13,945 nt of DNA from Bacillota bacterium (GTDB lineage: Bacteria > Bacillota > Clostridia > Christensenellales > Aristaeellaceae), in NCBI GenBank assembly GCA_023458835.1, contig JAEWWY010000546.1, positions 1 through 13,945 on the forward strand, read 5' to 3'. Each line of letters begins with the position of its first letter. Positions within the stretch are counted from its first letter, which is position 1. This document shows positions 6,844-13,447 of this stretch, one piece after another. The position numbers and the translations under genes were made by a program. Below the pieces are notes generated by a model. It saw only the letters and a program-made list of their open reading frames with translations. It was not told the DNA's origin and made no database searches.

Positions 6844-7863
6844 ATGGCAACGATCTATGAAATTGCCCAGGAGGTAGGTGTTTCCGCCTCCACTGTGGCC
6901 AGGGCGCTGAGGGGAACGGGGTATTGCAGCAAGGAAAAGTACGACAGGATCATGGAGGCGGCCCAAAGGCTCCAATACGTTCCTTCCCACGCGGCCAAAA
7001 CGCTCAAAAGCAAGCGCACCAACAAGGTGCTGTTTTGCATCCCCGATATATACAACCCCTTTTATTTCCGCATGATCAAGGGCGCCAGCGACGTGCTGGA
7101 CCAATACAACTATTTTCCCGTGCTTTGCCATACCAGGGGGCAGGAGGAAATTGAGCTGAAGATGCTGCGCAACCTGCAGGAAGGATATGGCGACGGCATG
7201 ATCTTCGTTTCCTTCGATTTCAACGAGCGAAACATCGGCGCGATCAACGGCTGCGGCCTGCCGGTGGTATTGACCAACAACTATCAGTCGCCCAAGGGCA
7301 ATGACCAGTTTGACTGCGTATACATCGATACCCATGAGGGCATCCGCATGGCCTGCGCCCATTTTATCCAAAAGGGGCATAAGCGCATTGGCTATATCGG
7401 CGGCAATACGGCGGTGCAGACGGGCCGGGAACGCTTTTTGGGTTTTGTCAAGGCCATGGATGAGGGCGGCATGCCCATCGACCAGCGGCTGCTCAAGGAG
7501 GGGGACTTCTCCAGGGAAAGCGGCGAAACGGCCATGGGGGAGATCCTCCGCTCCGGCGCGTCGCCCACGGCGCTGGTGGTGGCCAATGATTTGATGGCCA
7601 CCGGAGCCCTGCGCATCTGTGAGCTTAACAAGGTGCGCGTTCCCCAGGATATCGCCCTGATGGGCATGGACGATTCGGAAATGGCCGTTTGCACCACGCC
7701 GCAATTGTCCTCCGTGCAGATGCAGCAGGAGGAGATCGGGCGCACCGCGGCAAGGCTGTTGATGGAGCGGATTTCAAAAGGCCGCAAGGAAAAGCAGACG
7801 GTGCGGCTGCAGCCCGCGCTGTCGCTGCGCGCTTCCAGCGAGGGGCCGGATCGCATTTATTGA
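6844..7863 (+). CDS. LacI-family transcriptional repressor, probable local regulator
   Basis: The 339-aa product begins with a classic LacI helix-turn-helix (residues 2-23, TIYEIAQEVGVSASTVARAL), then a hinge segment PSHAAKTLKSKRT (47-59). It continues into a periplasmic-binding-protein-like effector domain with NPFYFRMIKG (71-80), GHKRIGYIGG (178-187), GRERFLGF (194-201), VVANDLMATGAL (245-256) and GMDDSE (274-279). The ATG at 6844 puts the HTH at the usual distance from the N-terminus and has a purine-rich GGCGGGAG upstream; the in-frame ATG at 6817 has no ribosome binding site and would add nine atypical residues. The family represses sugar genes and is released by a sugar or sugar phosphate. 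Its place between two sugar operons, plus four matching palindromes at their heads, suggests it controls both units and itself. The inducer is unknown. Confidence 0.92.
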   Translation: MATIYEIAQEVGVSASTVARALRGTGYCSKEKYDRIMEAAQRLQYVPSHAAKTLKSKRTNKVLFCIPDIYNPFYFRMIKGASDVLDQYNYFPVLCHTRGQEEIELKMLRNLQEGYGDGMIFVSFDFNERNIGAINGCGLPVVLTNNYQSPKGNDQFDCVYIDTHEGIRMACAHFIQKGHKRIGYIGGNTAVQTGRERFLGFVKAMDEGGMPIDQRLLKEGDFSRESGETAMGEILRSGASPTALVVANDLMATGALRICELNKVRVPQDIALMGMDDSEMAVCTTPQLSSVQMQQEEIGRTAARLLMERISKGRKEKQTVRLQPALSLRASSEGPDRIY

Positions 7864-7875
7864 CAGGCATAGGGC

Positions 7876-7904
7876 TTGACAGATGCGTACAGTCGATGTA
7901 TGAT
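7876..7904 (+). promoter_or_regulatory. Strong predicted promoter of the hydrolase/ABC importer operon
   Basis: A perfect -35 box TTGACA (7876-7881), a 17-bp spacer and TATGAT (7899-7904, five of six consensus bases) form a near-ideal vegetative promoter beginning 12 bp after the repressor stop codon. Transcription would start near 7911, exactly at the operator candidate 7911-7926, and leave a leader of about 155 nt. A promoter this strong beside an operator fits tight repression and high induced expression. Confidence 0.75.
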
Positions 7905-7910
7905 ATGAGC

Positions 7911-7926
7911 ATGATACCGATGCCAC
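7911..7926. promoter_or_regulatory. LacI-family operator candidate at the transcription start
   Basis: ATGATACCGATGCCAC matches 12 of 16 positions of the palindrome at 8036-8051, with the right half best conserved. It covers the predicted +1 of the 7876-7904 promoter, a standard repressor position. Alone it would be a weak call; it is supported by position and by the three other related sites. Confidence 0.5.
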
Positions 7927-7958
7927 AATAGGCTCCGGGAAATGGGCCAAATGTTCAA

Positions 7959-7975
7959 GGTGAAATAAATTCACC
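7959..7975. repeat. Small inverted repeat in the leader
   Basis: GGTGAA (7959-7964) and TTCACC (7970-7975) are exact reverse complements separated by ATAAA. In RNA it would form a 6-bp stem in the 5' leader. It does not share the CG-centred core of the four operator candidates. It could be a site for another regulator or simply a leader hairpin; no function is assigned. Confidence 0.3.
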
Positions 7976-8035
7976 GGAACAGGATGGAAAAACGTGTGAA
8001 AACCTAATAGTCCGATGGCTTTTGTTATAGGCGGC

Positions 8036-8051
8036 ATGACATCGATGTCAT
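8036..8051. promoter_or_regulatory. Perfect 16-bp palindromic operator
   Basis: ATGACATCGATGTCAT is a perfect palindrome with central CG, the expected form of a LacI-family operator. It ends one base before the ribosome binding site AGGAG (8053-8057) of the hydrolase gene and is about 125 bp downstream of the predicted transcription start and of the site at 7911-7926. Repression could be by looping between the two sites, by blocking elongation, or both. Confidence 0.75.
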
Positions 8052-8065
8052 TAGGAGATGAAGTC

Positions 8066-10267
8066 ATGATCACACTAAAAAGTTCCGCGGTTGCCCTGTC
8101 CCTGGATGAGAAGACAGGGGCCGTTTTGCAGCTTGAGGATTGCCTGCGGGGCCGTTCTTACATCGGCGCGGGGGAAAAGCTGCCGCCGCCTTTTCGCATG
8201 GAGAAAGATGGGCAGATGCTGGATGGGGGCGGGATATTCACCTGCCGCCAAACGGATGGCGGTCTTGCCCTGGGCTGGGAGATGGATACAGCCGCAGTAC
8301 GGGCGGAAATCCGTTTGCTGGAGGATGGGTTCTCTTTTGCCGCATCCCTTGAAAACAAACCGGGGGAATGCTTCCGGGCGCTGGAATATCCGGTTTTTGA
8401 AAATGTCCGTGACTTTGGCATGGAGGGCTATCTGGCCCACGCCTACGCCACCGGCATCCTTTTGCAAAATCCCGCCGCTTACCTCCCCTCGGAGGACGCA
8501 TGGCGTTTTACTCCTTATCCGGAAGGTTTTTCCGGGGCCACGATGCAGTTTTTCACCTATTACCAGCAGCATCAGGGCGGGCTGTATTTTGCGGCGCTGG
8601 ACGGGCAGGCCCATCAAAAATGGCTGAACTGCTATACGGCGCGGGGCAAAATGGCTTTCAGCCACATGGCGGGGTTTGAGGATGTCGGGGCCGGCAAATC
8701 CATTGCCATGGCCTATCCGGTGGTGGTTCGTTTTACGGCGGGCCATGGCTGGGAAGAAGCCGCCCAAATGTACAAGGTCTGGGCGGGAAAGCAATCCTGG
8801 TGCGCCCATGGTACGGCCTATATGAGAAAAAACAAAGCGGCCTGGCTGCTTCAAAAAGTGGGTGCCTGCACCTTTGGCATCAACGCAAAGCATGACCGCA
8901 CCAAATGGCTGCGCCGCTATCGCCGCGATATCGGCACGCCCATCTTCCATGTGCTGGGGCCGGACTGGACGAACCGGGAGCAGAATTTCTACAACAGCGT
9001 ACCGGGAGCCATGCAGGACTGGCTTCCCACCCGCTTTCATCAGGCAAACCTGCAGGCCATTGGTGAAAATGGCGACTATTTTGCCCCCTTCGAGTTTGAT
9101 TTTCTGGTTGGCCTTAATAAGAGTGACCCGGAAACGCTCAAAGCGAATCTGCAAAAGTATCCAAGCCCCACCTACAGCCACGACGGATATACTTTCAATA
9201 TGCTTTGCCCCTGCACGGAATTCACGAAGGGCTTCCACAGGGAGCGGGATGTGCAGGTGCTCCGGGAAGCCCGTGTGGATGCTATGTATTACGACATCTC
9301 CGCCAATAATCTGATCAAGATCTGCCTGGCGGATGGCCATGGCCATGCGATAGGCGGCGGCAGGGAAATCACCGAAGGTTACCGGGAAATATATGAGAAT
9401 ACGCGGGAAGCGCTTTGCCAGGAAGCTGGGCATTATGTGCCTCTGGGCACCGAGATGATCAATGAAGTTTTCCTCCCGCAGCTTGACTTTTATCAGGCCC
9501 GCGCCTGGGGCCAGCCCTGCTCCACGCTGGAAACGTATCCCTTCCGGGAGCAAATGCGCTCAGGCTTGGCCAGGATGATTCCACTTTTTGATTTCGTTTA
9601 CCACCCGTACGGCGTGGTGCGCATGGACGGGTGGGGCAAGCTGGTACAGGAAATAGGGGATTTATTCTACTACAACGCCGCCCGGGTCTACCTGTGGGGC
9701 GGCCTGTACGAGATCAATCACGAATACAGCCCCATGGAGGAGCTGGACGGCGAAGAGAACAGCGGTGAGGAGCACTACTTCCATTTTGATCCTCAGCACT
9801 GCGCCTATGACGAAGGCCGGGCCGCTTATTTGAAAGCCTTTGCTATCGCCAGGACCGGGCTGGCGAACCCTTACTGGGCTTATGGCGATATGCGGGCCGT
9901 GCCCGAGATGGCTTTGCCCCAGGTGGCAATGGATTGGTACCATTACAATCACGGCCAGAAGGATACGTCCTACAAGGCACGGGGCGTGATAACCGTTCCC
10001 GCCGTTGTGGCTTCCGCCTATGAGGCCCCGGAGGGCGGATACGCCTTGTTCCTGGCCAACTCCGACAAATCTCCCCATGAGGTATCCTTTGCGCTGGATC
10101 ACAAAACGCTTGGGCTCAAAGGCGGGGTGAGAAAGGTCACGCTGCATACCGGCTTTGACCGGGAGCAGCCCCAAAAAACGAATTTTGGCATGCTGCGGGA
10201 CGGGGAAACGCTGCCCATGGATTTGACGCTTTCCCCGCGCACGCTATACATGCTGGAAGTGAAATAA
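8066..10267 (+). CDS. Glycoside-hydrolase-like protein (resembles DUF6259), cytoplasmic
   Basis: The 733-aa product has no signal peptide. The start is ATG 8066, preceded by AGGAG with 8 nt spacing; an in-frame ATG at 8015 would run through the operator palindrome and lacks a ribosome binding site. Residues 1-225 read as a beta-rich N-terminal domain (SSAVALSLDEKTGAVLQLED, with many short strands). Residues about 235-610 look like a TIM barrel: YKVWAGKQSW (236-245), TPIFHVLGPDW (291-301), DAMYYD (405-410), YVPLGTEMINE (457-467) and FDFVYHPYG (508-516). Residues 640-733 are a C-terminal beta domain ending RTLYMLEV. Asp410 and Glu463 or Glu467 are candidate catalytic acids. The domain order resembles the uncharacterised DUF6259 proteins; recognition is by memory of the family. 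It is first in an operon with an ABC sugar importer and a GH172 gene, so it probably cleaves an imported glycoside. Substrate unknown. Confidence 0.72.
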   Translation: MITLKSSAVALSLDEKTGAVLQLEDCLRGRSYIGAGEKLPPPFRMEKDGQMLDGGGIFTCRQTDGGLALGWEMDTAAVRAEIRLLEDGFSFAASLENKPGECFRALEYPVFENVRDFGMEGYLAHAYATGILLQNPAAYLPSEDAWRFTPYPEGFSGATMQFFTYYQQHQGGLYFAALDGQAHQKWLNCYTARGKMAFSHMAGFEDVGAGKSIAMAYPVVVRFTAGHGWEEAAQMYKVWAGKQSWCAHGTAYMRKNKAAWLLQKVGACTFGINAKHDRTKWLRRYRRDIGTPIFHVLGPDWTNREQNFYNSVPGAMQDWLPTRFHQANLQAIGENGDYFAPFEFDFLVGLNKSDPETLKANLQKYPSPTYSHDGYTFNMLCPCTEFTKGFHRERDVQVLREARVDAMYYDISANNLIKICLADGHGHAIGGGREITEGYREIYENTREALCQEAGHYVPLGTEMINEVFLPQLDFYQARAWGQPCSTLETYPFREQMRSGLARMIPLFDFVYHPYGVVRMDGWGKLVQEIGDLFYYNAARVYLWGGLYEINHEYSPMEELDGEENSGEEHYFHFDPQHCAYDEGRAAYLKAFAIARTGLANPYWAYGDMRAVPEMALPQVAMDWYHYNHGQKDTSYKARGVITVPAVVASAYEAPEGGYALFLANSDKSPHEVSFALDHKTLGLKGGVRKVTLHTGFDREQPQKTNFGMLRDGETLPMDLTLSPRTLYMLEVK

Positions 10268-10285
10268 TATAAGGAGGGTACCCAC

Positions 10286-11581
10286 ATGAAACGGATGGTT
10301 GCACTGACCCTGGCACTGATTTTAATGGCGACCTTGGCCCCCGTGGCCGCACTGGCCACAACGGAAGGCAAGACGGAAGTCGTGCTGTGGAACCGTATCT
10401 TCGAGGATTGGAACCGCGCCTGGTGCGAGCAAATGGTGGCGGAGTACAACGCCGATCCCAACCAGAAGTACTTCATTACCCAGGAATTTGTGGATAACGC
10501 AGCCTGGGACGAGAAGATCACCGCCGCCCGTGCCGCCGGCACGACCCCTGACCTTTTGCTTACCAACTATTCCAACCTGCCCTGGGCTGTTCAGGAAGGG
10601 CTGTATATGCCCCTGGATGAGCTGATTCCTCAGGAAGCCTGGGACGACCTGTACGACAACGTGCGGGAAATGATCACCGTCAATGGCAAGAAGTATGCCT
10701 ATCCCCAGATGGTGGAACCCGCTGTCGTCATGTATTACCGCAAGGATATGTTTGAGGCCGCCGGCCTGGATCCCGCCAAGCCCCCCAAAACCTGGGCGGA
10801 GTATGCGGAGTTTGCCAAGAAGATGACCAACGATGACGTGTACGGCGGCACCATGACCACCGAATGGTCCATGTGGGGCTGGGAGTACACCGCCGCCGGC
10901 CACTGGCCCATTTCCGACGACTGGTCCAAGGCCGATTGCCAGGATCAGGGCTATGTGGACCTTTTGACCTTCATCCAGGAGCTCTATGCCAGCGAGGCGG
11001 TACCCGCCCAGGCGCTGGAATTCTATAACGGCTCCTCCCGCCTGATCGGCGAGGGCGGCGTGGCCATGACCTTCTCAGGCTCCTGGGGCATTGCTGATAT
11101 CGTCAAAAATTATCCCGACGTGGCGGAGCTTGTGGGCGTAGCCCCCGCCCCCACCAAGGACGGCAGCCCCTTCCACACCACCGTGGGCGGCTGGACCTAC
11201 GTAATCGACGCCAAGGCCAAGCAGCCTGAAGGCGCCGCCGCCTACATCTACTGGCTCCTGGGCGAAGATACCGCCCGCACCGCCGGTTTCTTCGAGGCTG
11301 CCAGCTTCTCCAAGTATTCCCCCCGCAAGTCTGTGGACGAATACCTCACCACCAATACCGCGGCCAAGGATGATGAGTGGATGCAGGTCATCTCCTCCCA
11401 GATCATCCCTCACGCCATCAGCGAACCCATCTACGCCTGGGATATCAGCGCCGCAATGCTGACCGCCATGGGCGAGGTGACCATCAACGGCGCCGCGCCG
11501 GAAGCTGCGCTCCAGGCTGCCGCCGACTCCATCAACAAGTATATTCAGGACAACAATCTGCCTTCAAAGAAGCCGCAGTAA
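10286..11581 (+). CDS. ABC sugar transporter solute-binding protein (family 1)
   Basis: This 431-aa protein has an N-terminal signal sequence with MKRM, a hydrophobic core (5-21) and a probable signal peptidase I site ALA/TT at 24/25. There is no lipobox cysteine, which is unusual for a Gram-positive binding protein. The mature part reads as a cluster-1 (MalE/UgpB-like) protein: VVLWNRIFEDW, DLLLTNYSNLPWAVQEGLYMPLDELI, a KKYAYPQM segment with MYYRKDMFEAAGLDPAKPPKTWAEY, and GGVAMTFSGSWGIADI. Together these form the two-lobed sugar-binding fold that delivers a mono- or oligosaccharide to the permeases encoded next. The many Trp and Tyr residues suit stacking on sugar rings. AGGAGGG lies 7 nt before the ATG, and the gene starts 18 nt after the hydrolase gene. 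A strong hairpin follows. The ligand is unknown; a D-arabinose-containing glycan is suggested by context. Confidence 0.9.
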   Translation: MKRMVALTLALILMATLAPVAALATTEGKTEVVLWNRIFEDWNRAWCEQMVAEYNADPNQKYFITQEFVDNAAWDEKITAARAAGTTPDLLLTNYSNLPWAVQEGLYMPLDELIPQEAWDDLYDNVREMITVNGKKYAYPQMVEPAVVMYYRKDMFEAAGLDPAKPPKTWAEYAEFAKKMTNDDVYGGTMTTEWSMWGWEYTAAGHWPISDDWSKADCQDQGYVDLLTFIQELYASEAVPAQALEFYNGSSRLIGEGGVAMTFSGSWGIADIVKNYPDVAELVGVAPAPTKDGSPFHTTVGGWTYVIDAKAKQPEGAAAYIYWLLGEDTARTAGFFEAASFSKYSPRKSVDEYLTTNTAAKDDEWMQVISSQIIPHAISEPIYAWDISAAMLTAMGEVTINGAAPEAALQAAADSINKYIQDNNLPSKKPQ

Positions 11582-11591
11582 CATCCTTCAC

Positions 11592-11618
11592 ACCGGGGCG
11601 GGCGAAGCCCGCCCCGGT
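11592..11618 (+). terminator. Intra-operon hairpin after the binding-protein gene
   Basis: A perfect 12-bp GC-rich stem (11592-11603 with 11607-11618) and a GAA loop, followed by ATTTGAATTT, lies in the 70-bp gap between the binding-protein and first permease genes. It resembles a weak Rho-independent terminator. In binding-protein operons such hairpins often cut read-through or protect the upstream message, so the binding protein is made in excess over the membrane subunits. A complete stop is unlikely because the permeases have no visible promoter of their own. Confidence 0.65.
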
Positions 11619-11651
11619 ATTTGAATTTCAAAACGGGGAAGGAGGGTGCGT

Positions 11652-12569
11652 ATGGCCAAAGAAACAGGCACCGCCAGAAGCGCCACGCGGCGCATGGATC
11701 ACTGGACGGCGTATTTGATGATCCTGCCGTCGCTAATAGCACTGGGCGTTTTTGTGCTGGTGCCCCTTGTGATGGCGGTGGAAAAGAGCTTTACCAACTG
11801 GAAGTTTTACCTGGAGAGCACATTTGTGGGCCTGGAGAACTTTTCCCTGGTGCTCCGCAATGAAATGTTCCAAAAATCCCTGACGAACATGGCCTGGTTC
11901 GTGGTGGCCATCATCCCCACCCAGGTGATCATGTCCTTCCTGTTCGCCCATGTCCTCAAAAATATGAGCCCCCGCATCAGCGCCTATACGAAAACGGCCA
12001 TTTACATTCCTACAGTCATCTCCGGGGTGGTGGCATCCGTCATCTTCCTGTTCATATTCCATTATCAGGGCGGCATCCTCAACTGGCTGGTCCGCCAGCT
12101 CGGCGGAAAGCGCATTGCCTTTTTGAACGATCCGCTTCTGGCCCGCATGTCCGTGTCCGTTGCCGCCTTGTGGCTGGGATTCGGGCTCAATTCGCTGATC
12201 ATGTTTGCAGGGCTGCAAAACATTCCCCAGGTCTACTATGAGGCGGCGGAGGTGGACGGGGCCGGCGCCTGGGTGAAGCTCAGAAGGAGCACCCTCCCCT
12301 CCCTGCAAAATGTGTTCATCCTGGTAACCATCAGCTTAACCACCGGCACGCTGCAGATGTTCGACCTGCCCTATCTGATGTTCAACGCCACCAACGGGCC
12401 GGTGAACAGTACCTTGACGCCCATGATGTATGTGTACAACAACTTCAAAAGCCCCACCTACTCCATGGGCTACACTGTTTCGGCGGCGCTTTTGATGATG
12501 ATCGTCATCGGCCTTTTGAACAGCATCGTCTTTACGCTCATCGGCTCCCAAAAAGCCCAGGACGCATGA
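11652..12569 (+). CDS. ABC sugar transporter permease, MalF-like
   Basis: The 305-aa product is an inner-membrane subunit of a carbohydrate ABC importer. Hydrophobic segments appear near residues 20-43, 80-101, 115-137, 167-188, 219-233 and 274-298, giving the usual six helices. The cytoplasmic EAA loop is clear: YYEAAEVDGAGAWVKLRRSTLPSL (about 195-218), which docks onto the ATPase. TAYLMILPSLI at the first helix is typical of the MalF/UgpA group. ATG 11652 is preferred, with AAGGAGGG at 11639-11646 before it; a GTG at 11646 overlaps that ribosome binding site. It is followed after 18 nt by its partner permease. No ATP-binding gene is present, so a shared MsiK/UgpC-type ATPase encoded elsewhere is expected. 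Transported sugar is not readable from this subunit. Confidence 0.92.
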   Translation: MAKETGTARSATRRMDHWTAYLMILPSLIALGVFVLVPLVMAVEKSFTNWKFYLESTFVGLENFSLVLRNEMFQKSLTNMAWFVVAIIPTQVIMSFLFAHVLKNMSPRISAYTKTAIYIPTVISGVVASVIFLFIFHYQGGILNWLVRQLGGKRIAFLNDPLLARMSVSVAALWLGFGLNSLIMFAGLQNIPQVYYEAAEVDGAGAWVKLRRSTLPSLQNVFILVTISLTTGTLQMFDLPYLMFNATNGPVNSTLTPMMYVYNNFKSPTYSMGYTVSAALLMMIVIGLLNSIVFTLIGSQKAQDA

Positions 12570-12587
12570 GGAAAGGAGGCAACCCAA

Positions 12588-13427
12588 ATGTCAGTGAACC
12601 GTACACGCAAGCGCTGGACAGCGCTGTTTACCGCCCTGGCGCTGATCGTTACAGCCTTCTCCCTCTTTCCGCTCCTGTGGATGATGATTTCCGCCTTCAA
12701 AACCCCCAAGGAGATATTGAAGACGAATCCTCTGCAATTTTTTCCCGCGGTGTGGGTGACGGAGAATCTTGATAAGCTGTTTTCGGATACCACCTATCCC
12801 TTTTTGCGGTCCATGCTCTCCACTGCTTTTGTGGCCATCACCGCGGCTCTGCTGTCGGTAACCATCAATTCCATGGCCGCCTATGCCTATGCGCGGCTGG
12901 ATTTTACCTTCAAGCGGTTTTTGTGGCGCATCACCGTATTTACCATGTACATTCCCGGCATCACCATCCTGGTTACTTCCTTTGTGGTCGTCAATGCCAT
13001 AGGGATCCTGGATTCCTACTGGGTGCTGATCCTGCCGGGGCTGGCCAGCGCATACTCCATCTTCTTTTTCCGGCAGTTCTTCCTGAACATGCCCATGGCT
13101 ACCGAGGAGGCGGCGCTGATCGACGGCGCGGGCCGGTTCCGCATCTTTTTGAATATCTTTATCCCCAACGCCCTGTCCCCCTATGTGATCATGGGCACCG
13201 GGGCTTTCCTGGGGTATTGGAACAGCTTCCTCTGGCCGGCCATGACGGTATCCAAGCCCCAATTCCTGCAGGTGATGCAGGTGATCCGCTCCTATAACAA
13301 CATGTATATCAATGCCTACGGCGTAGTGCTGGCAGGCTCTGCCATCGCGGCGTTGCCGCCCATCCTGGTATTCCTTATTTTCCAGCGGTATATCGTCAAA
13401 GGGCTTATCATCTCGGGTATCAAGTAA
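12588..13427 (+). CDS. ABC sugar transporter permease, MalG-like
   Basis: The 279-aa product is the second membrane subunit and pairs with the preceding permease. Hydrophobic segments lie near residues 12-36, 75-101, 113-137, 143-163, 195-215 and 245-266. The EAA loop is EEAALIDGAGRFRIFLNIFIPNA (173-195) and the C-terminus ends in IVKGLIISGIK, the hallmark VKGLxxGxVK-type tail of the MalG group. AGGAGG lies 8 nt before ATG 12588. It is 18 nt after the first permease and 20 nt before the GH172 gene, so all are likely in one transcript. With the upstream binding protein it forms the importer, lacking only the ATPase. Confidence 0.93.
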   Translation: MSVNRTRKRWTALFTALALIVTAFSLFPLLWMMISAFKTPKEILKTNPLQFFPAVWVTENLDKLFSDTTYPFLRSMLSTAFVAITAALLSVTINSMAAYAYARLDFTFKRFLWRITVFTMYIPGITILVTSFVVVNAIGILDSYWVLILPGLASAYSIFFFRQFFLNMPMATEEAALIDGAGRFRIFLNIFIPNALSPYVIMGTGAFLGYWNSFLWPAMTVSKPQFLQVMQVIRSYNNMYINAYGVVLAGSAIAALPPILVFLIFQRYIVKGLIISGIK

Positions 13428-13447
13428 TATTTGGAGGATGGACGCAT

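Noticed and set aside
7959..7975. GGTGAA-ATAAA-TTCACC as a fifth operator of the LacI-family repressor
   Set aside because: It has an odd-length centre without CG and no similarity to the four-site motif; kept only as a small inverted repeat.
8020..8035. A second promoter with TATAGG as -10 just before the hydrolase gene
   Set aside because: No acceptable -35 box 17 bp upstream, and a near-consensus promoter already exists at 7876-7904.
8015..8065. Earlier in-frame ATG for the hydrolase gene
   Set aside because: It would put the operator palindrome and the good AGGAG ribosome binding site inside the coding region, and it lacks its own ribosome binding site; ATG 8066 is well placed.
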